Below, piece by piece: positions 25,117 to 32,385 of a stretch of DNA of 32,385 nucleotides; position 1 is the stretch's first letter; the number at the start of each line of letters is the position of its first letter. The stretch spans positions 1 through 32,385 of the forward strand of contig DATMQA010000018.1 of assembly GCA_035566895.1 (NCBI GenBank). Reading direction: 5' to 3'. Both the position numbers and the translations under genes were made by a program. The notes under the pieces are model-generated. The model was not told the origin of the DNA. It made no database searches and was given only the letters and a program-made list of their open reading frames with translations. This DNA is from DATMQA01 sp035566895 (lineage in GTDB: Bacteria; Verrucomicrobiota; Verrucomicrobiia; Limisphaerales; UBA8199).

Positions 25117-26385
25117 ATGGCCAATACAATCCTGGTGGGCGCCCAGTGGGGCGATGAAGGCAAAGGCAAGATTATCGACGTGCTGACCGAGCAGACGGAC
25201 GTGGTCGTCCGCACGCAGGGCGGTAACAATGCGGGCCACACGGTCCATATCAAAGGCCAGAAATATATCCTGCACCTCGTCCCGTCGGGCATCCTGCGCA
25301 AAAGGAAGCTTTGCGTCATCGGCAACGGCGTGGTGGTGGATCCCATCAGCCTCGTGGGGGAGATCGAGGGCCTGTGCAAACTCGGCATCAAGATCGACGG
25401 GAACCTGTTCCTGAGCGAAACCGCACATTTGGTTTTTCCCTATCATCGCGAATTGGACGCGCAGCGCGAAACGCTCAAGGGCAAAAACAAAATCGGTACC
25501 ACCAAGCGCGGCATCGGTCCAGCCTACGGGGATAAGGCGGCCCGCACCGGCCTGCGAGTTATCGACCTGGTCAACCCCGAGCGCTTCCGACAGCAGTTGG
25601 AGTTCAAGCTCAAGGAAAACAATGAAATCCTCAAGGCGTTCGGCGCGGAACCGCTCTCGTTCAAAAAGGTCCACGCCGAGTATCGGGCCGCGGGTGACTA
25701 TCTCAAACCGTTCGTTGCGAACACGGTAATTCTTTTGCACGAAGCAGTTCGGCGTGGCGATAACATCCTGTTTGAAGGCGCCCAGGGGACTTTTCTCGAC
25801 ATCGATCACGGCACCTACCCGTTTGTCACCTCGTCCAATACCACGGCGGGCGGCGCCTGCACCGGTTCGGGCATCCCACCCCATCGGATGGACCGGGTGG
25901 TCGGGGTAATGAAGGCCTACACGACGCGTGTGGGCGAAGGCCCTTTGCCAACCGAAAATGCGGAAATCGCCGACATGCTGCACGCGATGGGCCGCGAGTT
26001 CGGCGCCACCACCGGCCGGCCCCGGCGCTGCGGCTGGTTCGATTCCGTCGCCACGCGCCACGCGTGCATGGTCAATGGCATTGATGAATTGGCGGTGACC
26101 AACATCGACGGCCTGGATTCGGTCGAGACCCTGAAGGTTTGCATTGGTTACCGGGACGGCTCGAAACGCTATGATTACGTGCCGAACGATATCGAAGCGC
26201 TGAGCCGCTGCACACCAGTCTATGCCGAATTCCCGGGCTGGCGCACCCCGACGCACGAAGCGCGCAAATGGAAAGACCTTCCGCCGAAAACCCGCTCATA
26301 CCTGAAAGCCATTGCCGAACTGACCGGCGCGAAATTGGTGATTGCCTCGGTCGGCCCCGGGCGTGAGCAGACGATCTTTGTCTAA
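25117..26385 (+). CDS. purA: Adenylosuccinate synthetase
   Basis: This 422-aa enzyme makes adenylosuccinate from IMP, aspartate and GTP, the committed step to AMP. The P-loop-like start VGAQWGDEGKGKIIDVL, RTQGGNNAGHTV, TTKRGIGPAYGDKAART, LFEGAQGTFLDIDHGTYPFV and the C-terminal TGRPRRCGWFDSV are all typical, and length matches the family. ATG 25117 is certain from conservation, but no free Shine-Dalgarno is visible; the only G-rich stretch lies inside the leader hairpin. Expression is therefore probably controlled through that leader. Confidence 0.96.
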   Translation: MANTILVGAQWGDEGKGKIIDVLTEQTDVVVRTQGGNNAGHTVHIKGQKYILHLVPSGILRKRKLCVIGNGVVVDPISLVGEIEGLCKLGIKIDGNLFLSETAHLVFPYHRELDAQRETLKGKNKIGTTKRGIGPAYGDKAARTGLRVIDLVNPERFRQQLEFKLKENNEILKAFGAEPLSFKKVHAEYRAAGDYLKPFVANTVILLHEAVRRGDNILFEGAQGTFLDIDHGTYPFVTSSNTTAGGACTGSGIPPHRMDRVVGVMKAYTTRVGEGPLPTENAEIADMLHAMGREFGATTGRPRRCGWFDSVATRHACMVNGIDELAVTNIDGLDSVETLKVCIGYRDGSKRYDYVPNDIEALSRCTPVYAEFPGWRTPTHEARKWKDLPPKTRSYLKAIAELTGAKLVIASVGPGREQTIFV

Positions 26386-26390
26386 TGTCT

Positions 26391-26477
26391 GTGGGCGTTT
26401 GAAGGGTCTGGCGGGTCCCTGCTATGGTCGGGGAATGCCGCCCGAACGCGTCCCTGAAATCCTTCGTCAACGCCCAC
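26391..26477. other. Long-range inverted repeat between convergent purA and yfhO-like genes
   Basis: GTGGGCGTT (26391-26399) pairs with AACGCCCAC (26469-26477), and inside it GAAGG (26401-26405) pairs with CCTTC (26461-26465). The 55-base loop contains no gene. There is no T-tract, so this is either a weak bidirectional stop signal or chance. Confidence 0.35.
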
Positions 26478-26493
26478 TCAACCAGTTACTCAC

Positions 26494-29013
26494 TCACCCA
26501 GCTTTCCGCTGCCGCCAGCTTGCGACTCCGAGCCACCCGAGCATCGCCAGCGCGGCGGTTGCGAACAGCCGCAGACCCCAAGTGAAACTGGCCGCCTGAT
26601 AACTGAACTTCAGGGTGCCGGCGCCGGCCGGGACCACCACGCCGCGAATGGCGTGATTGACCTGCAGAATGGGCACGGATTTGCCGTCCAGCCAGGCTTG
26701 CCAGCCGCCGTCCCAGCGGTCGGCGAGGACCACCAACCCCGGTGTTTTCATGTGTACCGTGGCGGTAATGCGCGTGGGACTTTCTTCGCGGACCTCGACC
26801 TGGCCCTGGCAGGAAGATGGGAGAGAGACCGGCGACTCGACATAAGCCACTTGTCGCGGGTCAAACCCAGGCGAGGCCAGCTTTTCCAGGCGCTCTTGAT
26901 CATTCGTTACCAGCTCGACGCGCTGCGGGACAAACACACGGGGCAGAGCGGCCGGATTCACCATCACCCAATAGTCTGGACTTTGGAAAGCCGGATGCAT
27001 TTCGGGCGGAGGTGTGCCTCGAAAAATGACGTAACGGACGCCCAGCATATCAAGGACCGGAGGAAGCCGGATACCACCGTCGGGAGTCCGGGTAGTTTTG
27101 GGGATGAGCCACTGGGTGCGCGCATAATCCGGAGTGGTTGAGTTCGGCTCGCCAGCGGTCCGGACGAGCTCTACCATCCGGGCGGGATCGACCCCATCGT
27201 AGCCTCGGATGTCATGCAAGCCGCAGAACACGGGGAGGATGGCGGGCAGGCAATCGTAGCCGATGATGCGGCCAAAGGACGAATTGGCCACCTGCTGCAG
27301 TACCGGGATTGGCGGAAAATAGAGGGCCGGGTCGCATTGGGCGCTCCGTCCATCAGCGAACCAAAGCAAATCTCCCACCAGCACCGCTCCCAGAACAGGG
27401 ACCAGCCTACGCTGCCATGAGCGACGGGACCAGAGGAGCCACCATGCGACAACCGCCAAGCCACATAACAAGGCGGAGGCCGAGTAATGCTGAGCAAACC
27501 ATGACTGCAGCCGCTGAAGGTCATCGAGATTGTGAATCCATCCGAATTGCCCTCCATGCGCGAGCCCCTTTTTCATGAATTTATCTATCTCGTCAGCCGG
27601 AAACAGATTCCGATAAACGCACCAGCCGCAGAAAGCGAACGGCAGGAGCGATGGCAGCAGCAGCCATCGCCGCCATTGAATCGGTTCTCCGGAGAGGGCC
27701 TCCAGCCCCACAGCGGCAAGGGCCAGGAGGGCAAAGGCGGTCAGGAAGACGAGGCGGTTGTGGGACATCATATTCAGCCCCGGCAAACGAAGGAGGTGAA
27801 CCAAGCCAGGGAGGTTCAGGCACCAGCTCAGGCCGAAGCCGGCGAGGAAGACGAAGAACCAGTTGATGCGGCGGTGGCGCCGGCTGCAAAACGCGAGCGG
27901 TGCGGCGAAGAGAGTTGCCAGAACCCCAACGTAAGCTGCCGCCGGGCTTTCCTGGAGGTTAATCTGCTGCTGAGGGTAAATCGGATAGCTGCCCTTCTCG
28001 AAGGAGCCGTACATGTCAGGCAGCACGACTTCAGGCAGGGAGGCCAATCCGATCGGCGGGCGCTCTTCCCCACCCGAGCTGCGCCAGGCGATGCGGGCTC
28101 CCGTACGGGTGTATTCCAGAACCGGGAGGAAATAAGGAGCAGCGAGCAGGAAGCCGAAGGTCCAGCCCGCGACCAGTCCGAGCGCGACGCGGCCATGGTT
28201 TAATACCGAGGCCGCAGAGTTTCGCGAACTTGCGCGGAGAGAACCGGCCTCAATGTCATTCGGCATTCTCTGCTCACTCTGTGTCAGGGCTGGTTTGGAG
28301 CGTGCCTCCCGGCAAACATCAACCAGACACCAAAGCGCGTATAAACCCGAACCCAAGAGCACCTGGGCGGCGACATCCAAGTGGCCACTGACCAGCGTCA
28401 GGGCGGTGGCCAAGCCTAACGCGAGCGGCGCAAACGGACTGAGGCCGCGGACGGTCCGGTCAACCGCCAACAGGAGCCAAGGCAGCCAATACACGGCCAA
28501 GCCCGTGTCGAAGCCCTGCCAAAAAGTGAAAAAGCCGGTCAACGGGTAGCACCAGGCACAAATGGCCGCCGGCCAGAAGCCGACCCCCAGTCCCCGGTCA
28601 AAGAAAAGGCAGGCGCCCAAGCCGGCAACCACAGCCATCAGCAGTTGGGCCCAGGCCAGCGCTACGGGTGACGGGGTGAGGGATTCAAGCGTTAGGAAGG
28701 GGGAAAACCTGGCCCACATAAAAGGCGAGCCGCAGAATTCGTAAGGTATCCAGGCCGGGAAACGCCCGGCGTGGAACTCGGCCGCGGCGAACCGCCGGGA
28801 GGGCTCAACATAGTACGCGAGATCCAGACGCGTGTGGTCCACCGACTCAAAGTTTTCGGTTTCAGGCGTCCGCGGGAGGTAGGCGTCAGGCAAGGCGAGA
28901 GTTTCGAGCGGCAGGAGAATCTTGCTTCCAATGAGGGATGGCCCGTAGAGGATGGCCTGGCCGAGAACGATTCCCGCCAAAACGATGCCCAGCCTGCTTA
29001 GTTTGTGCCACAT
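26494..29013 (-). CDS. YfhO-like large membrane protein
   Basis: This 839-aa protein has an N-terminal hydrophobic segment, a periplasmic loop with the family pattern LDLAYYVEPSRRFAAAEFHAG and GRFPAWIPYEFCGSPFM, about ten further membrane helices to roughly residue 560, then a soluble beta-rich part ending in ADRWDGGWQAWLDGKSVPIL and GVVVPAGAGTLKFSY before a last helix. This is the YfhO/GT-C-like architecture. YfhO-type proteins are linked to glycosylation of cell-wall or surface glycans using lipid-linked sugars; a specific reaction cannot be assigned. ATG 29013 lacks a strong ribosome-binding site. It is divergent from the histidine kinase. Confidence 0.85.
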   Translation of the reverse strand: MWHKLSRLGIVLAGIVLGQAILYGPSLIGSKILLPLETLALPDAYLPRTPETENFESVDHTRLDLAYYVEPSRRFAAAEFHAGRFPAWIPYEFCGSPFMWARFSPFLTLESLTPSPVALAWAQLLMAVVAGLGACLFFDRGLGVGFWPAAICAWCYPLTGFFTFWQGFDTGLAVYWLPWLLLAVDRTVRGLSPFAPLALGLATALTLVSGHLDVAAQVLLGSGLYALWCLVDVCREARSKPALTQSEQRMPNDIEAGSLRASSRNSAASVLNHGRVALGLVAGWTFGFLLAAPYFLPVLEYTRTGARIAWRSSGGEERPPIGLASLPEVVLPDMYGSFEKGSYPIYPQQQINLQESPAAAYVGVLATLFAAPLAFCSRRHRRINWFFVFLAGFGLSWCLNLPGLVHLLRLPGLNMMSHNRLVFLTAFALLALAAVGLEALSGEPIQWRRWLLLPSLLPFAFCGWCVYRNLFPADEIDKFMKKGLAHGGQFGWIHNLDDLQRLQSWFAQHYSASALLCGLAVVAWWLLWSRRSWQRRLVPVLGAVLVGDLLWFADGRSAQCDPALYFPPIPVLQQVANSSFGRIIGYDCLPAILPVFCGLHDIRGYDGVDPARMVELVRTAGEPNSTTPDYARTQWLIPKTTRTPDGGIRLPPVLDMLGVRYVIFRGTPPPEMHPAFQSPDYWVMVNPAALPRVFVPQRVELVTNDQERLEKLASPGFDPRQVAYVESPVSLPSSCQGQVEVREESPTRITATVHMKTPGLVVLADRWDGGWQAWLDGKSVPILQVNHAIRGVVVPAGAGTLKFSYQAASFTWGLRLFATAALAMLGWLGVASWRQRKAG

Positions 29014-29178
29014 CTGAGGCAGAAAGATGAGGGCAGAAAAGTGAAAAGGAAACTAGATTCCGGGCTGGAACGTGGAGCGTCGAAGTTCCAACCTGTTTAT
29101 CGCGCAGGCGCCGGGTTCAATCAGGAAGGTCTGTTCTTCCGCCGAAGGCGCGGTTGATGGGGACTTCCAACTGCGCGG

Positions 29179-29206
29179 TTGAGACTTGGCGGGCATAACG
29201 TACACT
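29179..29206 (+). promoter_or_regulatory. Candidate promoter of the histidine kinase gene
   Basis: TTGAGA (29179-29184), 16 bases, TACACT (29201-29206). Transcription would begin about 10 bases before ATG 29223, leaving a very short leader without a Shine-Dalgarno. Confidence 0.4.
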
Positions 29207-29222
29207 CGCTCGTGTTGATGCC

Positions 29223-30509
29223 ATGAACACCGAAATCATCACCAAATCCAAAAAGGCGACCGACCAGGCGACGCTGGAGAGCGAGCAGCGGTACAAGCGC
29301 CTGCTGGCGTCGGTGACCGACTACGTGTATGCGGTCATGGTCGAGAATGGGAGGGCGGTGGCGACCTTTCACGGCCCGGGCTGCGAGGCGGTGACGGGTT
29401 ATACGTCCGGCGAGTTCGAGAGCGACCAGACGCTTTGGTACCGGATGATTCGCGAGGAAGATCGACCGGCCGTGCTCGAGCAAACCGAACGCATTCTCCG
29501 GGGCGAAGAGCCGCCGCCCCTGGAGCATCGCATCATTGACAAAAACGGCACGGAGCGCTGGATCCGAAATACGACCGTCCCGCGAAAGGACGCGCAGGGC
29601 CGCTTGGTGGCCTACGACGGGCTGGTGTATGACATCACCGACCGGAAGCAGGCCGAGGAACGGTTGACGCGCGCCCATGCGGAGCTGAAGGCCAACGAGG
29701 AGGTCTTGAAGAAAACGCTTGAAGAGCTCCAAAGGGCAAATCAGCAACTGAAGGAAACTCAGTTGGAGTTAATTCAGGCGGCGCGGCTGGAGTCGGTTGG
29801 GGCCCTGGCCGCGGGGGTCGCTCACGAGGTCAAGAATCCCTTGCAAACGATCCTGATGGGCCTGGATTACCTGGTTCCAAACTTCCCCGCCGGCAATGAC
29901 AACATCGCCATGGTGCTGAGTGATATGCGTGATGCGGTCACGCGGGCCAACACCATTATCCGGGGGCTGCTGCAATTATCTGCCCAGACCGATTTCGAGG
30001 TGAAGGCTGAAGACTTGAACGCCTCGATCCGGCGGGCGCTGCGGCTGGTCAACGCGCAGGTGATTGCCTCGAAGGCGAATGTGGTGCGGAAGCTGGATCC
30101 GCATTTGCCGCGGGCGCGAGTGGATCGGGGAAAAATCGAACAGGTGTTCATCAACCTGTTCATCAATGCCCTGCAGGCGATGGCGCCGGGCGGCGAGCTC
30201 ACGATCACGACGCGCGGCGGGCGATTGGGTGAGAACCTGGCGCTGAGCGAGACGGCCTCCCGCCCGTTCCATCTCGGCGAGCGGCTGGTGGTGGCGCAAG
30301 TGCAAGATACCGGCACGGGAATAAAGCCGGATAATTTGCCGAAGATTTTCGATCCGTTTTTTACGACGAAACCGGTCGGGGTCGGCACCGGGTTGGGCCT
30401 TTCGGTGGTTAAGAAAATTGTGGACCTGCACGGCGGGGCCATCGAAATCCAGAACGCGGCACCAGGCGGAGTCGTAGTCACGCTCGTTTTGAAAGCCGAG
30501 CCCGAGTAA
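29223..30509 (+). CDS. PAS-domain sensor histidine kinase (soluble)
   Basis: This 428-aa protein has no signal peptide or membrane helix. A PAS domain (about 20-143: YKRLLASVTDYVYAVMV, then HRIIDKNGTERWIRNTTVP and DITDRKQAE) is followed by a coiled coil (145-185), the dimerisation/phosphoacceptor domain with GVAHEVKNPL (His201), and an HATPase_c domain (N box VFINLFINALQAM, G1 DTGTGI, F box FDPFFTTK, G2 GTGLGLSVVKK). It senses a cytoplasmic cue, autophosphorylates His201 and passes phosphate to a receiver, most likely the protein encoded 32 bases downstream. The signal is unknown. Confidence 0.93.
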   Translation: MNTEIITKSKKATDQATLESEQRYKRLLASVTDYVYAVMVENGRAVATFHGPGCEAVTGYTSGEFESDQTLWYRMIREEDRPAVLEQTERILRGEEPPPLEHRIIDKNGTERWIRNTTVPRKDAQGRLVAYDGLVYDITDRKQAEERLTRAHAELKANEEVLKKTLEELQRANQQLKETQLELIQAARLESVGALAAGVAHEVKNPLQTILMGLDYLVPNFPAGNDNIAMVLSDMRDAVTRANTIIRGLLQLSAQTDFEVKAEDLNASIRRALRLVNAQVIASKANVVRKLDPHLPRARVDRGKIEQVFINLFINALQAMAPGGELTITTRGGRLGENLALSETASRPFHLGERLVVAQVQDTGTGIKPDNLPKIFDPFFTTKPVGVGTGLGLSVVKKIVDLHGGAIEIQNAAPGGVVVTLVLKAEPE

Positions 30510-30541
30510 GGGCTATCTTGCGCAAAGGAAGTTTGATTATC

Positions 30542-30934
30542 ATGAAACCGATGAACAAAGAAAAGAAACGGATCCTGGTTGTGGATGACGAAGCCAGCAT
30601 CACCCGGCTGCTGAAACTGAACCTGGAACAGACGAACGATTACGAAGTCAGGGCGGAGAATGACGCCGAGGCCGCGCTGGCGGCCGCGGAGGAGTTTGAC
30701 CCGCACCTAATCCTGCTGGATGTGATGATGCCGGGTCTGGACGGCGGGGAGTTGGCGAGCCGTTTGCAGGCCAGTCCCAAGCTGAAATCGGTGCCGATTG
30801 TGTTTCTGACGGCGGCGGCGACGAAAGGAGAAGTCTATGCGCGAGGCGGCAAAGTCGGAGGGCTTCCCTTTTTGGCCAAGCCGGTGCAGATGTCGGAAAT
30901 CATCGCCTGTCTCAAAGAGCACCTGGGGGGCTAA
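30542..30934 (+). CDS. Receiver-only response regulator, partner of the histidine kinase
   Basis: This 130-aa protein is a single REC domain: acidic pair in ILVVDDEAS, phospho-acceptor Asp in LILLDVMMPGLDG, FLTAAA, and Lys in FLAKPV. No output domain. ATG 30542 follows AAGGAAG; a TTG at 30518 is less likely. Placed just after the kinase gene, it is the probable phosphate acceptor, giving a pathway whose output must be another protein not in the window. Confidence 0.88.
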   Translation: MKPMNKEKKRILVVDDEASITRLLKLNLEQTNDYEVRAENDAEAALAAAEEFDPHLILLDVMMPGLDGGELASRLQASPKLKSVPIVFLTAAATKGEVYARGGKVGGLPFLAKPVQMSEIIACLKEHLGG

Positions 30935-30951
30935 GCGCGGCGAAACGACTC

Positions 30952-30979
30952 GGTGGATGGTGGATGGTGGATGATGGAT
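30952..30979 (+). repeat. 7-bp tandem repeat
   Basis: Three copies of GGTGGAT and one GATGGAT, directly after the receiver gene. Confidence 0.7.
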
Positions 30980-31019
30980 GCGGAATGGACGGAGCGTGGG
31001 CTAGAGAGGGACCCCGCGA

Positions 31020-31065
31020 CCCCTCACCCCGCCCTCTCCCCTTATGAAGGGGAGAGGGAGACCCG
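31020..31065 (-). repeat. Palindromic REP-like element, copy B
   Basis: The core CTCTCCCCTT-atg-AAGGGGAGAG forms a 10-bp hairpin. The reverse complement of the whole element matches copy A at 12540-12583. It lies about 255 bases beyond the 3' end of P3, in the same orientation relative to P3 as copy A to P2. It could also terminate transcription of the convergent receiver gene. Confidence 0.7.
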
Positions 31066-31156
31066 CGGCCCGAAGAGGCGTTATCGAATTGTCAAAGAAC
31101 AGGGGTGCTTTCGAGTCAGCAGAAATCTGCTAACACTACACCCGAAAATTTTGTCA

Positions 31157-31387
31157 GGCTTGATTCACCTTGATTTGGCTTGATGGGCCAAGCGCTGGAT
31201 TCATGGATAGGTGGATTATTGGATTAGTGGCGGGTTGCAGTTCGGTCGAGATTTCTGCTGGGGCTTGATTCACCTTGATTTGGCTTGATGGGGGCGCGGG
31301 CGGATTAGTGGATTGGTGGATTATTGGATTAGCGGTGGATTGCAGTCCGGCCGGGATTTCTGCTGGGGCTTGATTTGGCTTGATGGC
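31157..31387 (-). repeat. 105-bp tandem repeat, 2.2 copies, at the P3 3' end
   Basis: Units begin at 31157, 31262 and 31367 (GGCTTGATT on the plus strand), exactly 105 bases apart; the third is partial and lacks 10 bases (CACCTTGATT). Each full unit contains octamers of the AATCCACT type on the minus strand. As 105 is 35 codons, the array can be read on the minus strand as a 35-residue repeat (SSQIKVNQAPAEI...NPIIH...). Confidence 0.85.
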
Positions 31388-31935
31388 GCGGGCAGGGAGG
31401 TGCGGGCGGCCAGGAGTTCCTGGCTGAGGCGATGTTTTTCCACTTTGACGGCGGAGTTGGACATGTGGCAGAGGGCGTGGACCACCTGGAGATACTTGGC
31501 GGGAGTCGCCTGGAACATGTTCTTGAGGGCGTCGTCGCCGTGTTCGCGCATGGCTTCCAAGAGTTGGAGGGCGGCGACGTAGTTGCAAGCGCGGCGGACG
31601 TGGGCGATATCGGTATCGCCGATTTCCCGGAGGAGGTCGATGGCCAATTCGACCTGGGCTTTGGCGCGGTCGATGGCGTCCTGGTGTTTGAGGTAATCCT
31701 GGTAACCGCCTTTGACCCAGTTAGTGATGTTTTGGGTGTTGAGGCCCTCGCCGGCATCGCCGAGTTCGTCGATGATGACGCGATAGGGGAGGCCATCATC
31801 GAGCATGTGGTTGAGCATGTCACGGGTTTCTTTGGGGAGGCGGGCGATTTTACCGTTCCGGCGGAGGTTTTCGGTTGGGGATTGCTGGTTGGCGAGCTCG
31901 GTGGTGAGGAGTTCGGTTTCGGGGGTGTCATTCAT
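31321..31935 (-). CDS. P3: longest member of the unrecognised HTH-like family
   Basis: This 204-aa protein of unknown function has a short acidic lead (1-25), the family block RRNGKIARLPKETRDMLNHM, LDDGLPYRVIIDEL, LNTQNITNWVKGGYQDYLKHQ (25-90), then a helical C-terminal half (DAIDRAKAQVELAIDLLREI; PAKYLQVVHALCHMSNSAVK). The arrangement of an N-terminal HTH-like block plus a helical C-terminus resembles phage Mu gp27-type proteins; DNA binding is inferred. The last ~20 residues run into the 105-bp repeat and are set by a 10-base deletion: without it the frame would continue through two more 35-residue repeats to 31154. There is no visible Shine-Dalgarno before ATG 31935, as for P1 and P2. Confidence 0.65.
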   Translation of the reverse strand: MNDTPETELLTTELANQQSPTENLRRNGKIARLPKETRDMLNHMLDDGLPYRVIIDELGDAGEGLNTQNITNWVKGGYQDYLKHQDAIDRAKAQVELAIDLLREIGDTDIAHVRRACNYVAALQLLEAMREHGDDALKNMFQATPAKYLQVVHALCHMSNSAVKVEKHRLSQELLAARTSLPAPSSQIKPQQKSRPDCNPPLIQ

Positions 31936-32004
31936 AATTGAACTTTTGAGTTTTGAGTTTCGGTTTCAGTTGAGTGAAGTCAGGGTGCGTCGGGGGGCAA
32001 CAAG

Positions 32005-32161
32005 TTTACCGTTTGTTGACCGATTTGACCGGCCGGGGGCGAGAAGTTTATCCGCGAATAGGCGGGGATAGGCGGAGTTAGGCAGGGATAGCCTAGAGCG
32101 GCCTGCATACGGGGACAAGGGGCGACGGGGGGCACTTTACCGTTAGTTGACCGACTTGACC
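32005..32161 (-). promoter_or_regulatory. Duplicated 26-bp site upstream of P3
   Basis: Bases 32005-32030 and 32136-32161 match at 24 of 26 positions. On the P3 strand each reads GGTCAA-(A/G)TC-GGTCAAC followed by AACGGTAAA, so each holds two GGTCAA half-sites 9 bases apart. Similarity extends over about 60 bases around both. Between them are short direct repeats of the ATAGGCGGGG type (32058-32091). They lie 70 and 200 bases before the P3 start, as expected for operator or activator sites. Confidence 0.5.
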
Positions 32162-32194
32162 GGGTTTCGGGGCGGAGAAATTGCTTTTTTGAGA

Positions 32195-32224
32195 TTCGGA
32201 TAGGTTCGGATGGGTTCGGATGAC
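32195..32224. repeat. 10-bp tandem repeat
   Basis: TTCGGATAGG, TTCGGATGGG and TTCGGATGAC in direct succession, upstream of P3. Confidence 0.75.
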
Positions 32225-32281
32225 ACTGGGCCACCCTGGAGCGGCACTGCCACTGAAGCAGCAGGACGATGTGATGCTTTT

Positions 32282-32314
32282 GAATGTACAAAGTAAATAC
32301 ATTCTGCTTGTACA
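32282..32314. promoter_or_regulatory. Two interlocked inverted repeats
   Basis: GAATGTA (32282-32288) pairs with TACATTC (32298-32304), and TGTACAA (32285-32291) pairs with TTGTACA (32308-32314). They sit directly before an ATG at 32321 and could be an operator. Confidence 0.4.
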
Positions 32315-32320
32315 CTGGGG

Positions 32321-32385
32321 ATGCGAACCAACATCCCGCACAACCACCGTGCCCTCACCCTCATTGAACGACTGCGTCAACCCCT
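32321..32385 (+). CDS. Possible start of a gene cut by the window end
   Basis: ATG 32321 opens a frame of 21 codons to the window edge (MRTNIPHNHRALTLIERLRQ). RALTLIE resembles a type IV prepilin cleavage site, but the following residues are charged instead of hydrophobic, so the resemblance may be accidental. CTGGGG upstream is too close for a good ribosome-binding site. Confidence 0.25.
   Translation, partial: MRTNIPHNHRALTLIERLRQP

Noticed and set aside
25051..26256. 401-codon open frame on the minus strand
   Set aside because: Antisense shadow of purA; no recognisable domain.
26434..26599. Small plus-strand frame starting MPPERVPEILRQRPL
   Set aside because: It runs into the antisense of the yfhO-like gene and has no recognisable motif; the gap is better described by its inverted repeat.
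29095..29120. tRNA-like T-loop sequence (GGGTTCAATC)
   Set aside because: No cloverleaf can be built around it.
31157..31387. Possible CRISPR array
   Set aside because: Repeats are 105 bp, directly abutting with no unique spacers, and no cas genes are present.
32321..32385. Type IV prepilin start (RALTLIE)
   Set aside because: The obligatory hydrophobic stretch after the Glu is missing; kept only as a low-confidence partial gene.

Overview
The window looks like chromosomal DNA of a Gram-negative, GC-rich bacterium. The most likely source is a Verrucomicrobiota of the Pedosphaera/Limisphaera type; this is inferred from gene content, as no rRNA or tRNA gene was seen. Lipid A genes (lpxB, rfaE2) show an outer membrane. 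The very large exported proteins built from LamG, Ig-like, cohesin and dockerin modules, together with a GH92 glycosidase, fit that phylum.

Layout. 1-6.3 kb: two convergent giant surface or secreted proteins separated by a rearrangement scar, which holds a cohesin-gene fragment and the 3' end of an IS3-type transposase. 6.8-9.9 kb: envelope polysaccharide genes (flippase, heptose-1-phosphate adenylyltransferase, GT4 glycosyltransferase). 10.1-12.6 kb: an accessory island with a sigma-70-like factor divergent from two tandem members (P1, P2) of an unrecognised helix-turn-helix-like family; P2 is frameshifted and followed by direct repeats and a palindromic element. 12.7-19.7 kb: rnr (RNase R) and a 1,568-aa modular GH92 glycosidase. 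19.7-22.1 kb: lpxB and a Gfo/Idh/MocA oxidoreductase on the minus strand. 22.1-23.8 kb: plsY-gpsA, overlapping, for phospholipid synthesis. 23.8-26.4 kb: thrH, a stand-alone receiver protein, and purA with a terminator hairpin immediately before its start codon. 26.5-30.9 kb: a YfhO-like membrane protein, then a PAS histidine kinase with a receiver-only partner. 31-32.4 kb: a second copy of the island theme, with a third family member (P3) in a nest of tandem repeats, a palindromic element and duplicated upstream sites, then the possible start of another gene.

How it fits together. Most of the interior is housekeeping and envelope biogenesis: lipid A, core heptose, glycans, phospholipids. The large exported proteins share a C-terminal ~70-aa module ending in F-Y-R-L or a close variant, which suggests common processing or surface display. 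The least explained material is the P1/P2/P3 family with its associated repeats. Two separate loci, about 19 kb apart, carry the same combination: a family gene, repeats at its 3' end, and the same palindrome 3' to it in the same orientation.
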